The position numbers and the translations under genes were made by a program. 64,000 nucleotides of DNA, from positions 1 through 64,000 of the forward strand of contig CAXTWH010000021.1 in the NCBI GenBank assembly GCA_964247975.1, in the 5' to 3' direction. The DNA comes from KBS-96 sp964247975. Lineage in GTDB: Bacteria; Acidobacteriota; Terriglobia; Bryobacterales; Bryobacteraceae. Positions 52,742 through 61,368 of the stretch are shown here, piece by piece. Below the pieces are notes generated by a model, which had not been told where the DNA came from, searched no databases, and saw only the letters and a list, made by a program, of their open reading frames with translations. The number at the start of each line of letters is the position of its first letter. The first letter of the stretch is position 1.

Positions 52742-53662
52742 TTACGAACCTTTAACAACCACTTGTTGAGGAGCAAGGATCTTCACATTCGGCAATTCGC
52801 TTTTGAACTCCACTTTTTGCAAGCCGGAGTTCTTCGCCGCTGTAAACGTCACTCGGTACTGATGATTTAAACGATCACTCAATTGTTCTAAATACGACGT
52901 TAATGAAACAGGAGTATCAAATCCCTGGTAGTAGAACTCACCGCCAGTTTGTTTTGCCACTTCGCCTAAACGGGATTGGCTCATGTTCAATCCCCATCCG
53001 CCTGTGGAATAAACGCCTTCGCCGCGCAGGTAAATAGAATACGCCAAAATGCCAAGGTGCTGGCAATCTTTAATAGCCGCATCCACATAAGGATCATCGT
53101 TACTAGCATTTCCGTAATAACGGTCAACTCCATCAGTCAGCATTAAAACCGCGCGCCTGCCGGTCTGTTCCTGAGAAGGCCAATGTTTTGCCAGGTAAGA
53201 AAGCGCGAAATAAGGACTTCCATTTACACCGGCAATCGCCTGCGGCAAACGAATGGCCTTTGCTGCTTTGTTGTGATCGGTCGTAAATCCTTGCGTTAAA
53301 TCAAAGCCGCCATTTCGCATATACCCAATCGCTACCTGTGTAGAGTTTGGCAATGAATTCACAAACTGCTTCAACTCACCGATGCGTGGCCCAAGCGCGC
53401 CGCTGCGCGTGGAATCATCAAGAAAAATGAACAACTGCAGGGCACTGTCGCTGCCTTGCAAGGGTTCCAGCGAGGTCACTTCAGCTTTGGTTTTACCCAC
53501 ATAAGCAAGCACTTCTTTTTGTGCCAAAGCTGGCGGCTCAGTGCCGGAATGCGCTGATTTCACAGTGATAACAGCATTTGCGCTGGCAGGCAGTGAAGCG
53601 GTTTCCGCTTTAAAGCCGGTCAATAAAACCGCAGCAATCAACAATGCTCGACTCATATTCAT
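52742..53662 (-). CDS. Secreted VWFA-domain protein, acidobacterial VWFA-related subfamily
   Basis: 306 aa with a signal peptide (about 1-22). The VWFA domain occupies about 65-265, with the MIDAS-like LFIFLDDSTRSG (DxSxS variant with Asp-Ser-Thr) near 81-92 and LMLTDGVDRYYGNA near 170-183. The C-terminal 60 residues hold strands (HQYRVTFTAAKNSGLQKVEFKS). The layout matches the VWFA-related subfamily common in Acidobacteriota, of unknown function; extracellular protein binding is probable. It comes 75 bases after the pseudopilin-like gene on the same strand, so it may be the last gene of the secretion-like operon. Confidence 0.85.
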   Translation of the reverse strand: MNMSRALLIAAVLLTGFKAETASLPASANAVITVKSAHSGTEPPALAQKEVLAYVGKTKAEVTSLEPLQGSDSALQLFIFLDDSTRSGALGPRIGELKQFVNSLPNSTQVAIGYMRNGGFDLTQGFTTDHNKAAKAIRLPQAIAGVNGSPYFALSYLAKHWPSQEQTGRRAVLMLTDGVDRYYGNASNDDPYVDAAIKDCQHLGILAYSIYLRGEGVYSTGGWGLNMSQSRLGEVAKQTGGEFYYQGFDTPVSLTSYLEQLSDRLNHQYRVTFTAAKNSGLQKVEFKSELPNVKILAPQQVVVKGS

Positions 53663-53737
53663 AACAATAATCCGGCTTTTGCGCCACCGGACTCCTGTTA
53701 ATAAGACTAGTGTTAGCCGAAAAAAGGTGCGGATTTC

Positions 53738-54955
53738 TTACTGGGAATTGTTTTGAATTGTATTGCTGGAAGAAGAACTACTCGGGTTTCCAAATCCGCC
53801 GGGGTTTCCGAATCCCGTATTGCTGTTCTGGTTTTGCTGCCCGTTTTGATTACCTAAAGCAGATTGCATCGCATTCGCATTATCTTTTTGCGGATTGTAT
53901 ACGAACTCCCATTTTGAATAGTCCGTTTGTTTATCAACTGTCTTAATTGTGCTGCCTTTCGCGGTGCTGGCTACGCCAGCAATCGCGCCTGCGGCAATCG
54001 TATTTCCACCCGCCTGCGTTCCGTTCGTCGATGTCAACGAATTAGCAGTCGGAGTAGTTACGCCTTGCGTGCGCAGCGTATTGGCAACTGCATTCTGTGC
54101 TGCCGCTGCCGGATTATTCGAATCATTCGGCGCTGCTGTCCCGGGGTTAGCTCCATTTATCGGCTGTGTTCCGTTGTTGTTCTGCGCAGCACTGGGCTGG
54201 TTTACTGCCTCCTGCGCCGCAGGAGGCATCTCCGGAATCGGTCTTCCCAAACTATCCAACTGTTCGCCTGTTCCATTAGCTTCTCCTGCTCCGGGGTTTG
54301 TGGCCGACATTGCGGAAGGGCGTCGCTGCTGCGCACCATAAATCTGCGCGGCTGAAGGCGCAGGAGGGGTGTTCGGATCGGGCGCGGTGGTTTGATTATC
54401 AGTCGCTTGATTGTTGTTCGATGCGCTTTGCGCACTATTTCCAAAGCTGTTATTAAAAGCGGATGAGTTCCCGAATCCTCCGCTATTGTTCTGGTTTCCG
54501 AATCCTCCACCGCTGGTGTTATTGTTGCCGAAACCGTTGCTGGTCTGCTGACCGTTCTTATTCAAGTTATTCAAAGGCGTTACTTTGGAATCGGTCAGTA
54601 TGTAGCCCGGACCCATGATGTGGATCAAACGCCATTCCTGTTTGCCGGTGATCGGGTCTTTGTAATGTTTGCGCAGATAACGGACGTTGCCGTAATTATC
54701 AAGCTGTTCGAGCGAGGTCGGATAAGTTTTGTTGCGGGCATAAAAGCGGCGAATCGCAAGTTTATACTCATTTCCCCGGTCAATCAACAATTGTTCTTTC
54801 TGCCGTTCGCCTTCAAATATCGCGCTCGGAACTGCTTTGTACAGCATGATGGCGACAATCGCTGCAAACACAAACACAATCAGCAAAGCCGAGCCTTCCT
54901 CACCGGAAGGCTGTGCAGCAGACAAATTCAAATCATTAGGCGAATTAGAAAGCAT
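53738..54955 (-). CDS. Pseudopilin-like protein with long Asn/Gly/Gln-rich tail
   Basis: 405 aa from ATG 54955, which overlaps the end of the PilP-like gene by 11 bases; the longer frame to 55045 is spurious. Residues about 1-20 are a hydrophilic leader, then EEGSALLIVFVFAAIVAIMLY, a prepilin-like helix with Gly at the cleavage position but no Glu5, as in minor GspK/PilX-type pilins. The next 60 residues (AIRRFYARNKTYPTSLEQLDN) recall GspG-type pseudopilins. From about 125 to the end it is a low-complexity region dominated by Asn, Gly, Gln, Pro, Ala and Ser (repeated GFGN and NNN units), likely disordered. I know no described pseudopilin with a tail of this size. Function unknown. Confidence 0.7.
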   Translation of the reverse strand: MLSNSPNDLNLSAAQPSGEEGSALLIVFVFAAIVAIMLYKAVPSAIFEGERQKEQLLIDRGNEYKLAIRRFYARNKTYPTSLEQLDNYGNVRYLRKHYKDPITGKQEWRLIHIMGPGYILTDSKVTPLNNLNKNGQQTSNGFGNNNTSGGGFGNQNNSGGFGNSSAFNNSFGNSAQSASNNNQATDNQTTAPDPNTPPAPSAAQIYGAQQRRPSAMSATNPGAGEANGTGEQLDSLGRPIPEMPPAAQEAVNQPSAAQNNNGTQPINGANPGTAAPNDSNNPAAAAQNAVANTLRTQGVTTPTANSLTSTNGTQAGGNTIAAGAIAGVASTAKGSTIKTVDKQTDYSKWEFVYNPQKDNANAMQSALGNQNGQQNQNSNTGFGNPGGFGNPSSSSSSNTIQNNSQ

Positions 54956-55673
54956 TGGGTTGCGACTCTGGAATAATCTGGAGCGTTTGGCGATTCTTCG
55001 TCGTAGTGTCTTCCACTTCCGCTGTTTTCGGCTGCAGCGAAACAATCCGGTAATGCCCCTTCACCATCTCGCCCTCGTTTGCCACCACTACATTATCTTC
55101 ATCCAGAAAAAATCCGCGCTTCGGTCCAATTGAGTTGGCCGGGGCCGCAAATCCATAAAACTTAAGCGGGATCGGCGCAAATTGCGGATTGATCGTTCCT
55201 GCTGGGCTAGTCCCTTGTGGTAGAGATTGCTGCGGCAGTGGGCCAGGTATTACTTTCACAACTTGAGCGCCGGGCTGTCCGGGCAATGCCGCCGCCGGGC
55301 CGGATTCAAACAAGCTACGGGTGCCGCCCGTAAACTTCACGCCTTTTAAACGCTGCAATAAATCGAGCCGAAGCGTCGGGTCAATACTGCCGTGCTGCGC
55401 TTCGAGCGTCACGTCCACCATCCGTAGTGTGTTCTTATCGTTCCGCTGAACAACGCGTTTGCGAGGAGTGCGGGGACGGGTTAACGGAGTAGTCATTGCA
55501 GCCGGAACCGCCGCCGGATGCACAGCGCCGCCCGCATCGGAACTGCCGGTGTCGCTGTTGGAATTATACAGGAAGGCTCCAACCGCCACCACCAGCAGCC
55601 CTCCCAAAAGCGCCAGCTTGCGCGGTTCGGCTCCGAACTTTAACCCGCGTGATGGAGAAGCGGCCGTGCTCAC
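54945..55673 (-). CDS. PilP/GspC-like inner-membrane-anchored periplasmic protein
   Basis: 242 aa. One transmembrane helix near 20-36 (LALLGGLLVVAVGAFLY), a Pro/Ala-rich stretch, then a C-terminal domain about 160-235: PLKFYGFAAPANSIGPKRGFFLDEDNVVVANEGEMVKGHYRIVSL and VEDTTTKNRQTLQII, the small beta domain of PilP/PulC proteins that bridges the inner-membrane platform to a secretin. GTG start overlaps the PilO-like stop (GTGA). It lacks the lipobox of true PilP, so it could be called GspC-like. Confidence 0.75.
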   Translation of the reverse strand: MSTAASPSRGLKFGAEPRKLALLGGLLVVAVGAFLYNSNSDTGSSDAGGAVHPAAVPAAMTTPLTRPRTPRKRVVQRNDKNTLRMVDVTLEAQHGSIDPTLRLDLLQRLKGVKFTGGTRSLFESGPAAALPGQPGAQVVKVIPGPLPQQSLPQGTSPAGTINPQFAPIPLKFYGFAAPANSIGPKRGFFLDEDNVVVANEGEMVKGHYRIVSLQPKTAEVEDTTTKNRQTLQIIPESQPNAF

Positions 55674-56293
55674 GGCTGTCCCCCCACTGCTGCGCTCACC
55701 CCTGTTCCTGTTCCATCCTCTTTCACAATGGCCAGAAATCGAATGGTGATGTTCAACACGCCGGTGCCTTGTTGTTGCGGCGTGGCGGAAATTGTGTCCA
55801 GAATCAGAAGCTGGTCGGAATGGTCCACTTGGTTCACAAAATTCATCAGGTCCGCGTAGTTGCCCTGATAATTCGCATTAATGGTAAGCAGCGAAAGATC
55901 GTCGGTGCCTTCAATGGGCTCCTGCGCGTAAGTGCGCTGCCCTTCGCGCAATCCGGCTGCGCTCGATAAGCGGAACAGCTCCCCTACCAGCACCGCAAAT
56001 GCTGTTCGATGCGGCAGAAAATACTGTTGCGCGAATTTATCGGTTTGTTCGCCGCCCAGTTCCACTTTAGTGGAAACCGTTTTCAACTGCTCCGTGGCAG
56101 ACCGGCGTACTTGTATGTTGCTTTCCACAGAACTTTTCTGTTCCATCAGTTCACGCCGGGAACCGCCGGGCGGCGCAAGGTAAAGGTAAAGCCCAATCAG
56201 GTTCAACAGTCCCAGGCCGATCACCCCGACCTTCAACCACCGCGCCGGGCCGGACGCGCTTTTCAGATCGAACCAATCAAAGTTTCTGAACAT
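55670..56293 (-). CDS. PilO-like inner-membrane alignment protein
   Basis: 207 aa: N-terminal transmembrane segment (VGVIGLGLLNLIGLYLYLA), a coiled-coil stretch with heptad-like charge pattern (RELMEQKSSVESNIQVRRSATEQLKTVSTKVE), and a C-terminal ferredoxin-like domain (LSLLTINANYQGNYADLMNFVNQVDHSDQLLILDTISATP) as in PilO/GspM. PilO dimerises with PilN and sets the spacing of the machine in the periplasm. The start overlaps the PilN-like gene by 17 bases. Confidence 0.8.
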   Translation of the reverse strand: MFRNFDWFDLKSASGPARWLKVGVIGLGLLNLIGLYLYLAPPGGSRRELMEQKSSVESNIQVRRSATEQLKTVSTKVELGGEQTDKFAQQYFLPHRTAFAVLVGELFRLSSAAGLREGQRTYAQEPIEGTDDLSLLTINANYQGNYADLMNFVNQVDHSDQLLILDTISATPQQQGTGVLNITIRFLAIVKEDGTGTGVSAAVGGQP

Positions 56294-56870
56294 ACGGCAC
56301 GCTTAACCGGAATCGGAATAAAGGATCGTTCTGCGTCGGCGGCTGCTGGCTCGACATGGCGGCAGCACCGAAAAGACTAGAGTTTTGAAAATTCTTTAAA
56401 AGCGCAAGAATTGCCTGCGGCTGCTGCGTGCCCACCGTTAAATCAAGTTCAATATGATTTTGGTCGCCTTGGTTGGAAGCAATCACCTGCGGCAAGCGCA
56501 AGGCTACCAGTTGAACGTTGGGCGGCATCACCCGCTCCAGGTCATCGAAGGTGCGCGTCCAGCTTACCGCGCGCCGGGCAATAATCTCGTTGTATAAAAC
56601 GCTTTTTGAAAACACATCGGCATTCGCAGGCCGCCCAATAATGCTTTGAAATTGAACCTGCTGCCGTCCTAGCGCGTTCAATTGCTGTTGTTCCGCAGTG
56701 ATGCTTTTCCTCAGCTTCGAAACTTGCCGCCGTTCCTTGTAGATGAAAACCACCAGCATCAGCAGCGAAAGAAACAGAATGCCGCAAACAGCGGCCAGCG
56801 AAACCACTTCAGCCCGTTCACGACGGAACGGCTGCGAAGCAAGATTGATTCCGATCGGTTGCGTGGTCAT
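56277..56870 (-). CDS. PilN-like inner-membrane protein
   Basis: 197 aa from ATG 56870, overlapping the PilM stop (ATGA). The cytoplasmic N-terminus IGINLASQPFRRER carries the INL-type motif that PilN uses to bind PilM. A transmembrane helix (VVSLAAVCGILFLSLLMLVVF) and a coiled coil (RKSITAEQQQLNALGRQ) are followed by a periplasmic ferredoxin-like domain with TRTFDDLERVMPPNVQLVAL. Part of the PilM-N-O-P alignment subcomplex. Confidence 0.85.
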   Translation of the reverse strand: MTTQPIGINLASQPFRRERAEVVSLAAVCGILFLSLLMLVVFIYKERRQVSKLRKSITAEQQQLNALGRQQVQFQSIIGRPANADVFSKSVLYNEIIARRAVSWTRTFDDLERVMPPNVQLVALRLPQVIASNQGDQNHIELDLTVGTQQPQAILALLKNFQNSSLFGAAAMSSQQPPTQNDPLFRFRLSVPYVQKL

Positions 56871-57781
56871 GCCGCGTACCGCTCCATCAGTCCTAAAATT
56901 CCGGCGTTTTCCTGGGAGGCTACGCCGAGCTTTGATCGCAGCGGCGTCCACGACACGCCAAACTCTTGTTCAAACGCCATTCCAGTCTGCTCCACTGTTG
57001 CACCAAAGCCGCACAGAATTAGCCGCTGCACCGGGCGGTTCAATTCATCTTCGGCGAACGCCAGCGTTTGTTGCAGCAAGGTGATAATCAAAGTCTGGCG
57101 CTCATCTTCCAGATTCTCTTCCGAACTCAAATCAACCGATCGCACAATATGTAAAAAGCGATCTTCGAGCAGCAGCAGCGAAAGCACATTGCCGCTCAAC
57201 TTCGCTAACAGCGTCAGAACGCCGGGCGCAGTGGAACACAACGGCAGCACCGCCAGGCTTGAAGGCAATACCAACCCGGTCTGAAACCCAAGCCCTTGCA
57301 GAACGTTTTCGTAGCCTTCCAGCACCGGACGGGCAACCGCAGCCGCCAACACGCTGAATCTTCTTGCCTGTGGATCTTTCGGTTGAACCGTGCAGGAAAC
57401 CTGCGCTTCATCAATCGAAAAGGGAACGCTTTTGCGCAGACGAAATTTCACCAGCGCCAGACGCTGCGCTTCATCATTCGGCACCTCGTCAAAATCCAGC
57501 ACCGACATGCGGGTAGCGTAATCAGGAATCACCAGCGCGGCCCTGGTTCGGCACTGCCCGTTCCCGTTTCCGTTTTTCGCAAAAGCCGTTTGAATCAGAT
57601 CGAGCCGCGCAATGTTCGGTTCAACAGGCGACACCGCCAAAACATTTTCGCTGAACGGCGTAACGCGCAGCGTGGAAGCGTTTCTGGTCTGCGCCGAAGC
57701 CACGCCCCGTTCGCTGAGTTCAATCAGATACTCCGGCGGAGGCTCTTTAACCCAGCGCTGAATTTGATCAAGCAAAGACAA
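56867..57781 (-). CDS. PilM-like actin-fold cytoplasmic protein
   Basis: 304 aa. Actin-like features are spread over the length: ARLDLIQTAFAKN, ALVIPDYATRMSVLDFDEVP (typical PilM stretch), VLAAAVARPVLEGYENVLQGLGF, GNVLSLLLLEDRFLHIVRSVDL and LILCGFGATVEQTG (nucleotide phosphate loop near the end). PilM recruits PilN at the inner-membrane base. It is shorter than the usual about 350 aa, with a divergent first phosphate loop, so nucleotide binding is not certain. Nine bases after the GspE-like gene. Confidence 0.82.
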   Translation of the reverse strand: MSLLDQIQRWVKEPPPEYLIELSERGVASAQTRNASTLRVTPFSENVLAVSPVEPNIARLDLIQTAFAKNGNGNGQCRTRAALVIPDYATRMSVLDFDEVPNDEAQRLALVKFRLRKSVPFSIDEAQVSCTVQPKDPQARRFSVLAAAVARPVLEGYENVLQGLGFQTGLVLPSSLAVLPLCSTAPGVLTLLAKLSGNVLSLLLLEDRFLHIVRSVDLSSEENLEDERQTLIITLLQQTLAFAEDELNRPVQRLILCGFGATVEQTGMAFEQEFGVSWTPLRSKLGVASQENAGILGLMERYAA

Positions 57782-57790
57782 GTGTTCCGT

Positions 57791-59413
57791 TTATCCTTCA
57801 ATGAATGTCACTTTATTGATTTCGCGCAGCGTGCTAACCCCGTCGTTCAGCTTCTGCAAAGCGGATTCGCGCAGAAATGTCATACCTTCATCCTTGGCCG
57901 CGCGTTTGATTTCCGAAGCAGGCCGCCGGTCCAGAATCATTTCCCGAATCCGCTCAGTTAAATCCAGCAGCTCATGAATCGCGGTCCGGCCATGAAAACC
58001 GGTTCCGCTGCATTCCATACAGCCTCTGCCTTCATAAAAAACAAAATCGCGCCATTTATCAGGATCAAGTCCGCTTTCCTGTAAATACTGGTCGTCGTAG
58101 CGCACCTGCGTTCGGCAGTGCGGGCAGATCACGCGAACCAATCGCTGTGCCAGAATGCAATTCAGCGAAGAAACGAAGTTGTACGGTTCCACGCCCATGT
58201 TCAAAAAGCGGCCGAGCACGTCCAGCACGTTATTTGCGTGGACAGTGGTGAATACCAAGTGACCGGTTAATGCGGCGTTGATTGCAATCTGCGCGGTTTC
58301 CTGGTCTCGAATTTCACCCACTAGAATTTTATCCGGATCATGGCGCAGAATAGATCGCAGACCGCGAGCAAACGTAAGCCCCTTCTTCTCATTCACCGGA
58401 ATCTGGGTGATGCCCTTAATCTGGTATTCCACCGGATCTTCAATAGTGATGATTTTGTCTTCGTCATTCTTGATTTCGCTTAGCGCGGCGTAAAGCGTAG
58501 TGGTTTTGCCCGATCCGGTCGGCCCTGTCACCAGCACCATGCCGTAAGGCTCCTTGATGTAGCGCCGGAACTTCACCAAATCAGAATCATCGAACCCGAC
58601 CACATCCAGCGTCAGCTTGGTGAACTTCTCGCTCATCGACTCTTTGTCGAGAACGCGCAGCACCGAGTCTTCGCCGTGGATGGTCGGCATTACCGAAACG
58701 CGGAAGTCAATCAACCTGCCCTTGTAGCGCACCCGGAAACGTCCGTCTTGCGGTACGCGGCGCTCCGCAATATCCAGCTCGCTCATGACTTTAATGCGCG
58801 AAATAATAGCCGAATGCCATTCCTTGGAGATCGGCTGCATCGCATATTGCAGCACGCCGTCAATACGGTACTTGATCGCTACTTCGCCATCGCGGGTTTC
58901 AATGTGAATATCGCTCGCTCGCCGCTCCAAAGCGTTGAAGATGGTGGTATCCACCAGCTTAATCACCGGCGCAATGTTGGCTTCATCCGAAGTCAAACGA
59001 TCAATGGAAAGCGTTTCATCCGTGACTTCTTCGTCGCCCACCACGTCGAGCGTGAAGCCTTCGGTTACTTCTTCCAGGACGCGCTGCGATTGTTCCGTTT
59101 TCTTCAACAGGTCGGAAATCTGCGAATGCGTCGCCACTCGGATCTTCAGTTTTTTTCCGAGCAGCACCGATAATTCATCAATCGAGGTAATCTGCCGCGG
59201 ATCGGATAAAGCAATTTCCAGCGATCCATTCTGCGCATGAAGCGGAATGAAATGATAGCGGAACATCAAGTCCACCGGAACCGTGCGGAACAGTTCGGCA
59301 TCCATACGCGATTCCTTCAAGTCGATAAACTCGCAGCGATACCGGCGGGCCAATGCCGCCGCTTGCGCTTGTTCCTGCGCGCGATCTTGAAATTTGAAAG
59401 TGTCTGTTGCCAT
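57791..59413 (-). CDS. GspE/PilB-type secretion ATPase
   Basis: 540 aa hexameric ATPase that powers pilus or pseudopilus extension. N-terminal MshEN-like domain (about 20-130), then the N2 domain with APVIKLVDTTIFNALERRASDIHIE near 160-185, Walker A GPTGSGKTTT near 290, the Asp box ITIEDPVEYQI, Walker B LRSILRHDPDKILVGEIRD and the His box LVFTTVHANN. A zinc CxxC pair (CPHCRT and CMECSGTGF) near 430-470 marks extension-type GspE/PilB rather than PilT. Cytoplasmic. Four bases separate it from the GspF-like gene. Confidence 0.95.
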   Translation of the reverse strand: MATDTFKFQDRAQEQAQAAALARRYRCEFIDLKESRMDAELFRTVPVDLMFRYHFIPLHAQNGSLEIALSDPRQITSIDELSVLLGKKLKIRVATHSQISDLLKKTEQSQRVLEEVTEGFTLDVVGDEEVTDETLSIDRLTSDEANIAPVIKLVDTTIFNALERRASDIHIETRDGEVAIKYRIDGVLQYAMQPISKEWHSAIISRIKVMSELDIAERRVPQDGRFRVRYKGRLIDFRVSVMPTIHGEDSVLRVLDKESMSEKFTKLTLDVVGFDDSDLVKFRRYIKEPYGMVLVTGPTGSGKTTTLYAALSEIKNDEDKIITIEDPVEYQIKGITQIPVNEKKGLTFARGLRSILRHDPDKILVGEIRDQETAQIAINAALTGHLVFTTVHANNVLDVLGRFLNMGVEPYNFVSSLNCILAQRLVRVICPHCRTQVRYDDQYLQESGLDPDKWRDFVFYEGRGCMECSGTGFHGRTAIHELLDLTERIREMILDRRPASEIKRAAKDEGMTFLRESALQKLNDGVSTLREINKVTFIEG

Positions 59414-59416
59414 GAA

Positions 59417-60631
59417 TTACCTGATAGAACCGGAACTTGCCAGCGAAAAGATAGGAAGATACAGCGCCACCAGCACAAACGCCACAAAAATTCCCATAAA
59501 AATCATAATTGCGGGCTCAATCAACGAAAGCACCGCTGTCGTGCGAGTCGCCACGTCTTCATCGTAAAACTCCGCCACGCTGTTGAGCATTGCGGGAAGC
59601 GCGCCGGTGGATTCGCCCACTTCCATCATGTCAACCGACAGATCGGGAAAAATGCCGGTGGAAGTAAGCGATTGCGATAACGACCGCCCTTCCCGCACCT
59701 GCGTAGCGGTTTTTTCCAATGCTTTCTTAATCAGCACCGTGCCGCTCGATCGGCCAGCCGTGTCGAGCGCCTGCAACAACGGAATGCCGCCAATCAACAG
59801 CGTGCTCATCACGCGGGAAAACTGCGCCACTTGATACTTCAACCAGATTTCGCCAAATAACGGCAGCTTTATCTTTATACGATCGAGCGTTGCCTTTGAT
59901 GATTCCTGGCGCGACCACAGCCACGCGCCCACGGCAAACCCTAGCAGTGCCGCAACTCCTAACAGTACATAATTACGGGCCGTGGTTCCCACCGCGATCA
60001 GAATTCTGGTGGGGGCCGGCAACTGCGCCTGCATGGAGCTATAAAGCACCGCGAAATTCGGCACCACGTAAGTGACCAGGAACACAATCAAACAAACCAC
60101 CAGCACAACCAGCACCGCCGGATACATCAGCGAAACCAGGAGCTTTTTCCGCACCGCCAAAGTCAATCTCTGGTAAGTGAGAAAACGATCGAGCACTTCC
60201 ACCAGCGATCCGCTTTTTTCACCGGCCAGCACGGAAGTAATATAGATGGGCGGAAACACGCCTTGGCGCGCAAACGCGTCGCTCAAGCCGGAGCCTTCCT
60301 TTACGTCATCTCGGACACCTTTAATGTAGCGGCCCAGTTTCGGATCGGTTAAGCGATCTGCCAGCAGATCCAACCCTTTCAAGATCGGCAAGCCGGCCCG
60401 CACCAGGGTGACAAACTGTTGATTGAAGATCAGGAACTTTTCCAGGTTGATCTTCTTTTTGCGTCCGCCAAGTGCGCCAATCCGCGCTCCCAAATCGCGC
60501 GCCCGCACCGAATAAACTAGATAGCCTTGTTGGGTCAAGCGGTCTCGCGCTTCCCGCTCGTTGCCTGCTTCCGTTACCTGTTCATGAACATGGCCGCGTG
60601 TGTCCGCGTATCGTAGTAGGAATTCCGCCAC
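59417..60631 (-). CDS. GspF/PilC-type inner-membrane platform protein
   Basis: 404 aa. Two homologous cytoplasmic helical domains (about 60-180 and 265-375), each followed by membrane helices; the pattern FLIFNQQFVTLVRAGLPILKGLDLL and VAQFSRVMSTLLIGGIPLLQALDTA, with KEGSGLSDAFARQGVFPPIYITSVLAGEKSG, is standard for GspF/PilC. The protein docks the ATPase and passes force to the pilins. Translationally linked to gspE and LolA. Confidence 0.94.
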   Translation of the reverse strand: MAEFLLRYADTRGHVHEQVTEAGNEREARDRLTQQGYLVYSVRARDLGARIGALGGRKKKINLEKFLIFNQQFVTLVRAGLPILKGLDLLADRLTDPKLGRYIKGVRDDVKEGSGLSDAFARQGVFPPIYITSVLAGEKSGSLVEVLDRFLTYQRLTLAVRKKLLVSLMYPAVLVVLVVCLIVFLVTYVVPNFAVLYSSMQAQLPAPTRILIAVGTTARNYVLLGVAALLGFAVGAWLWSRQESSKATLDRIKIKLPLFGEIWLKYQVAQFSRVMSTLLIGGIPLLQALDTAGRSSGTVLIKKALEKTATQVREGRSLSQSLTSTGIFPDLSVDMMEVGESTGALPAMLNSVAEFYDEDVATRTTAVLSLIEPAIMIFMGIFVAFVLVALYLPIFSLASSGSIR

Positions 60632-60636
60632 GTTTC

Positions 60637-61326
60637 CTAATGCTCTCCTTGCGCCGCTGTTGTCACCGCGTCCACCACTTCAGCACCTTCAGGAATCGTG
60701 AACCGGAACGCCTCGTCGGAAATAACCGGATTCAACACTTCGTTCTGAAGGCTGAATCCAAGCTTGCTGCTATCCCTGCCCTCCACTATGAGTTGCCGAA
60801 TACTGTTATCCGGCGCGATCAGCATTTGCACTTTCTCATAAGGCAGGCGATCATTCCGTGCTTCCGCCGTTAAGCAGGTATTTCCGCTTGAATCCGGTTT
60901 TGTTTCAAAACTGCGGAACTCCTTCGCGAAATCCAGTTTGCCGAGCAGAAAAGCCATCGGGGCCCGCAAGTCCTCGCTCGCTTTCAAGCTGGAGCGTTCC
61001 ACCCGGTTGTCGGTCGCCGTGTAAAGAAAAATTTTTTGCCCATCAGAAACAAATAATTTGCCCTCAGGCTGCGTATAAGTCCAGCGCATGCGTCCCGGCT
61101 TACGCAAAATCAGGCTGCCGGTTTCCGGGCGGCGGGAATGTCCTGCAATGATGTAAGTCTCAGTAAAATCGACGCTTAACGTTCGCGCCTGATTATAACG
61201 ATGTTCCACGCCGTGAATCAGCTTTTCCGTGGCAGAATCAGCCGCCTGTAAACTCATTACTCCAATAACCAGCAAACACGTCCATACCGGCACCCGGCTG
61301 AAGCGGCTTGTCAGGGGAAAACTCAT
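60637..61326 (-). CDS. LolA-like outer-membrane lipoprotein carrier
   Basis: 229 aa from ATG 61326; TTG 61335 would add three codons. Signal peptide about 8-29 (VWTCLLVIGVMSLQA). The LolA barrel is recognisable: ARTLSVDFTETYIIAGHSRRPETGSLILRKPGRMRWTY, then LFVSDGQKIFLYT and a C-terminal KVQMLIAPDNSIRQLIVEG. LolA carries lipoproteins across the periplasm to LolB or the outer membrane. It is the first gene of the pilus/secretion-like run, five bases before the GspF-like gene, and may supply a lipoprotein to that machine. Confidence 0.88.
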   Translation of the reverse strand: MSFPLTSRFSRVPVWTCLLVIGVMSLQAADSATEKLIHGVEHRYNQARTLSVDFTETYIIAGHSRRPETGSLILRKPGRMRWTYTQPEGKLFVSDGQKIFLYTATDNRVERSSLKASEDLRAPMAFLLGKLDFAKEFRSFETKPDSSGNTCLTAEARNDRLPYEKVQMLIAPDNSIRQLIVEGRDSSKLGFSLQNEVLNPVISDEAFRFTIPEGAEVVDAVTTAAQGEH

Positions 61327-61368
61327 CACAATCAATGACGTATATCCGGGATCGTTCGTTTAATAGCC

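Noticed and set aside
57296..57961. 221-codon plus-strand frame opposite pilM/gspE
   Set aside because: Spans the junction of two good minus-strand genes and shows only shadow composition.
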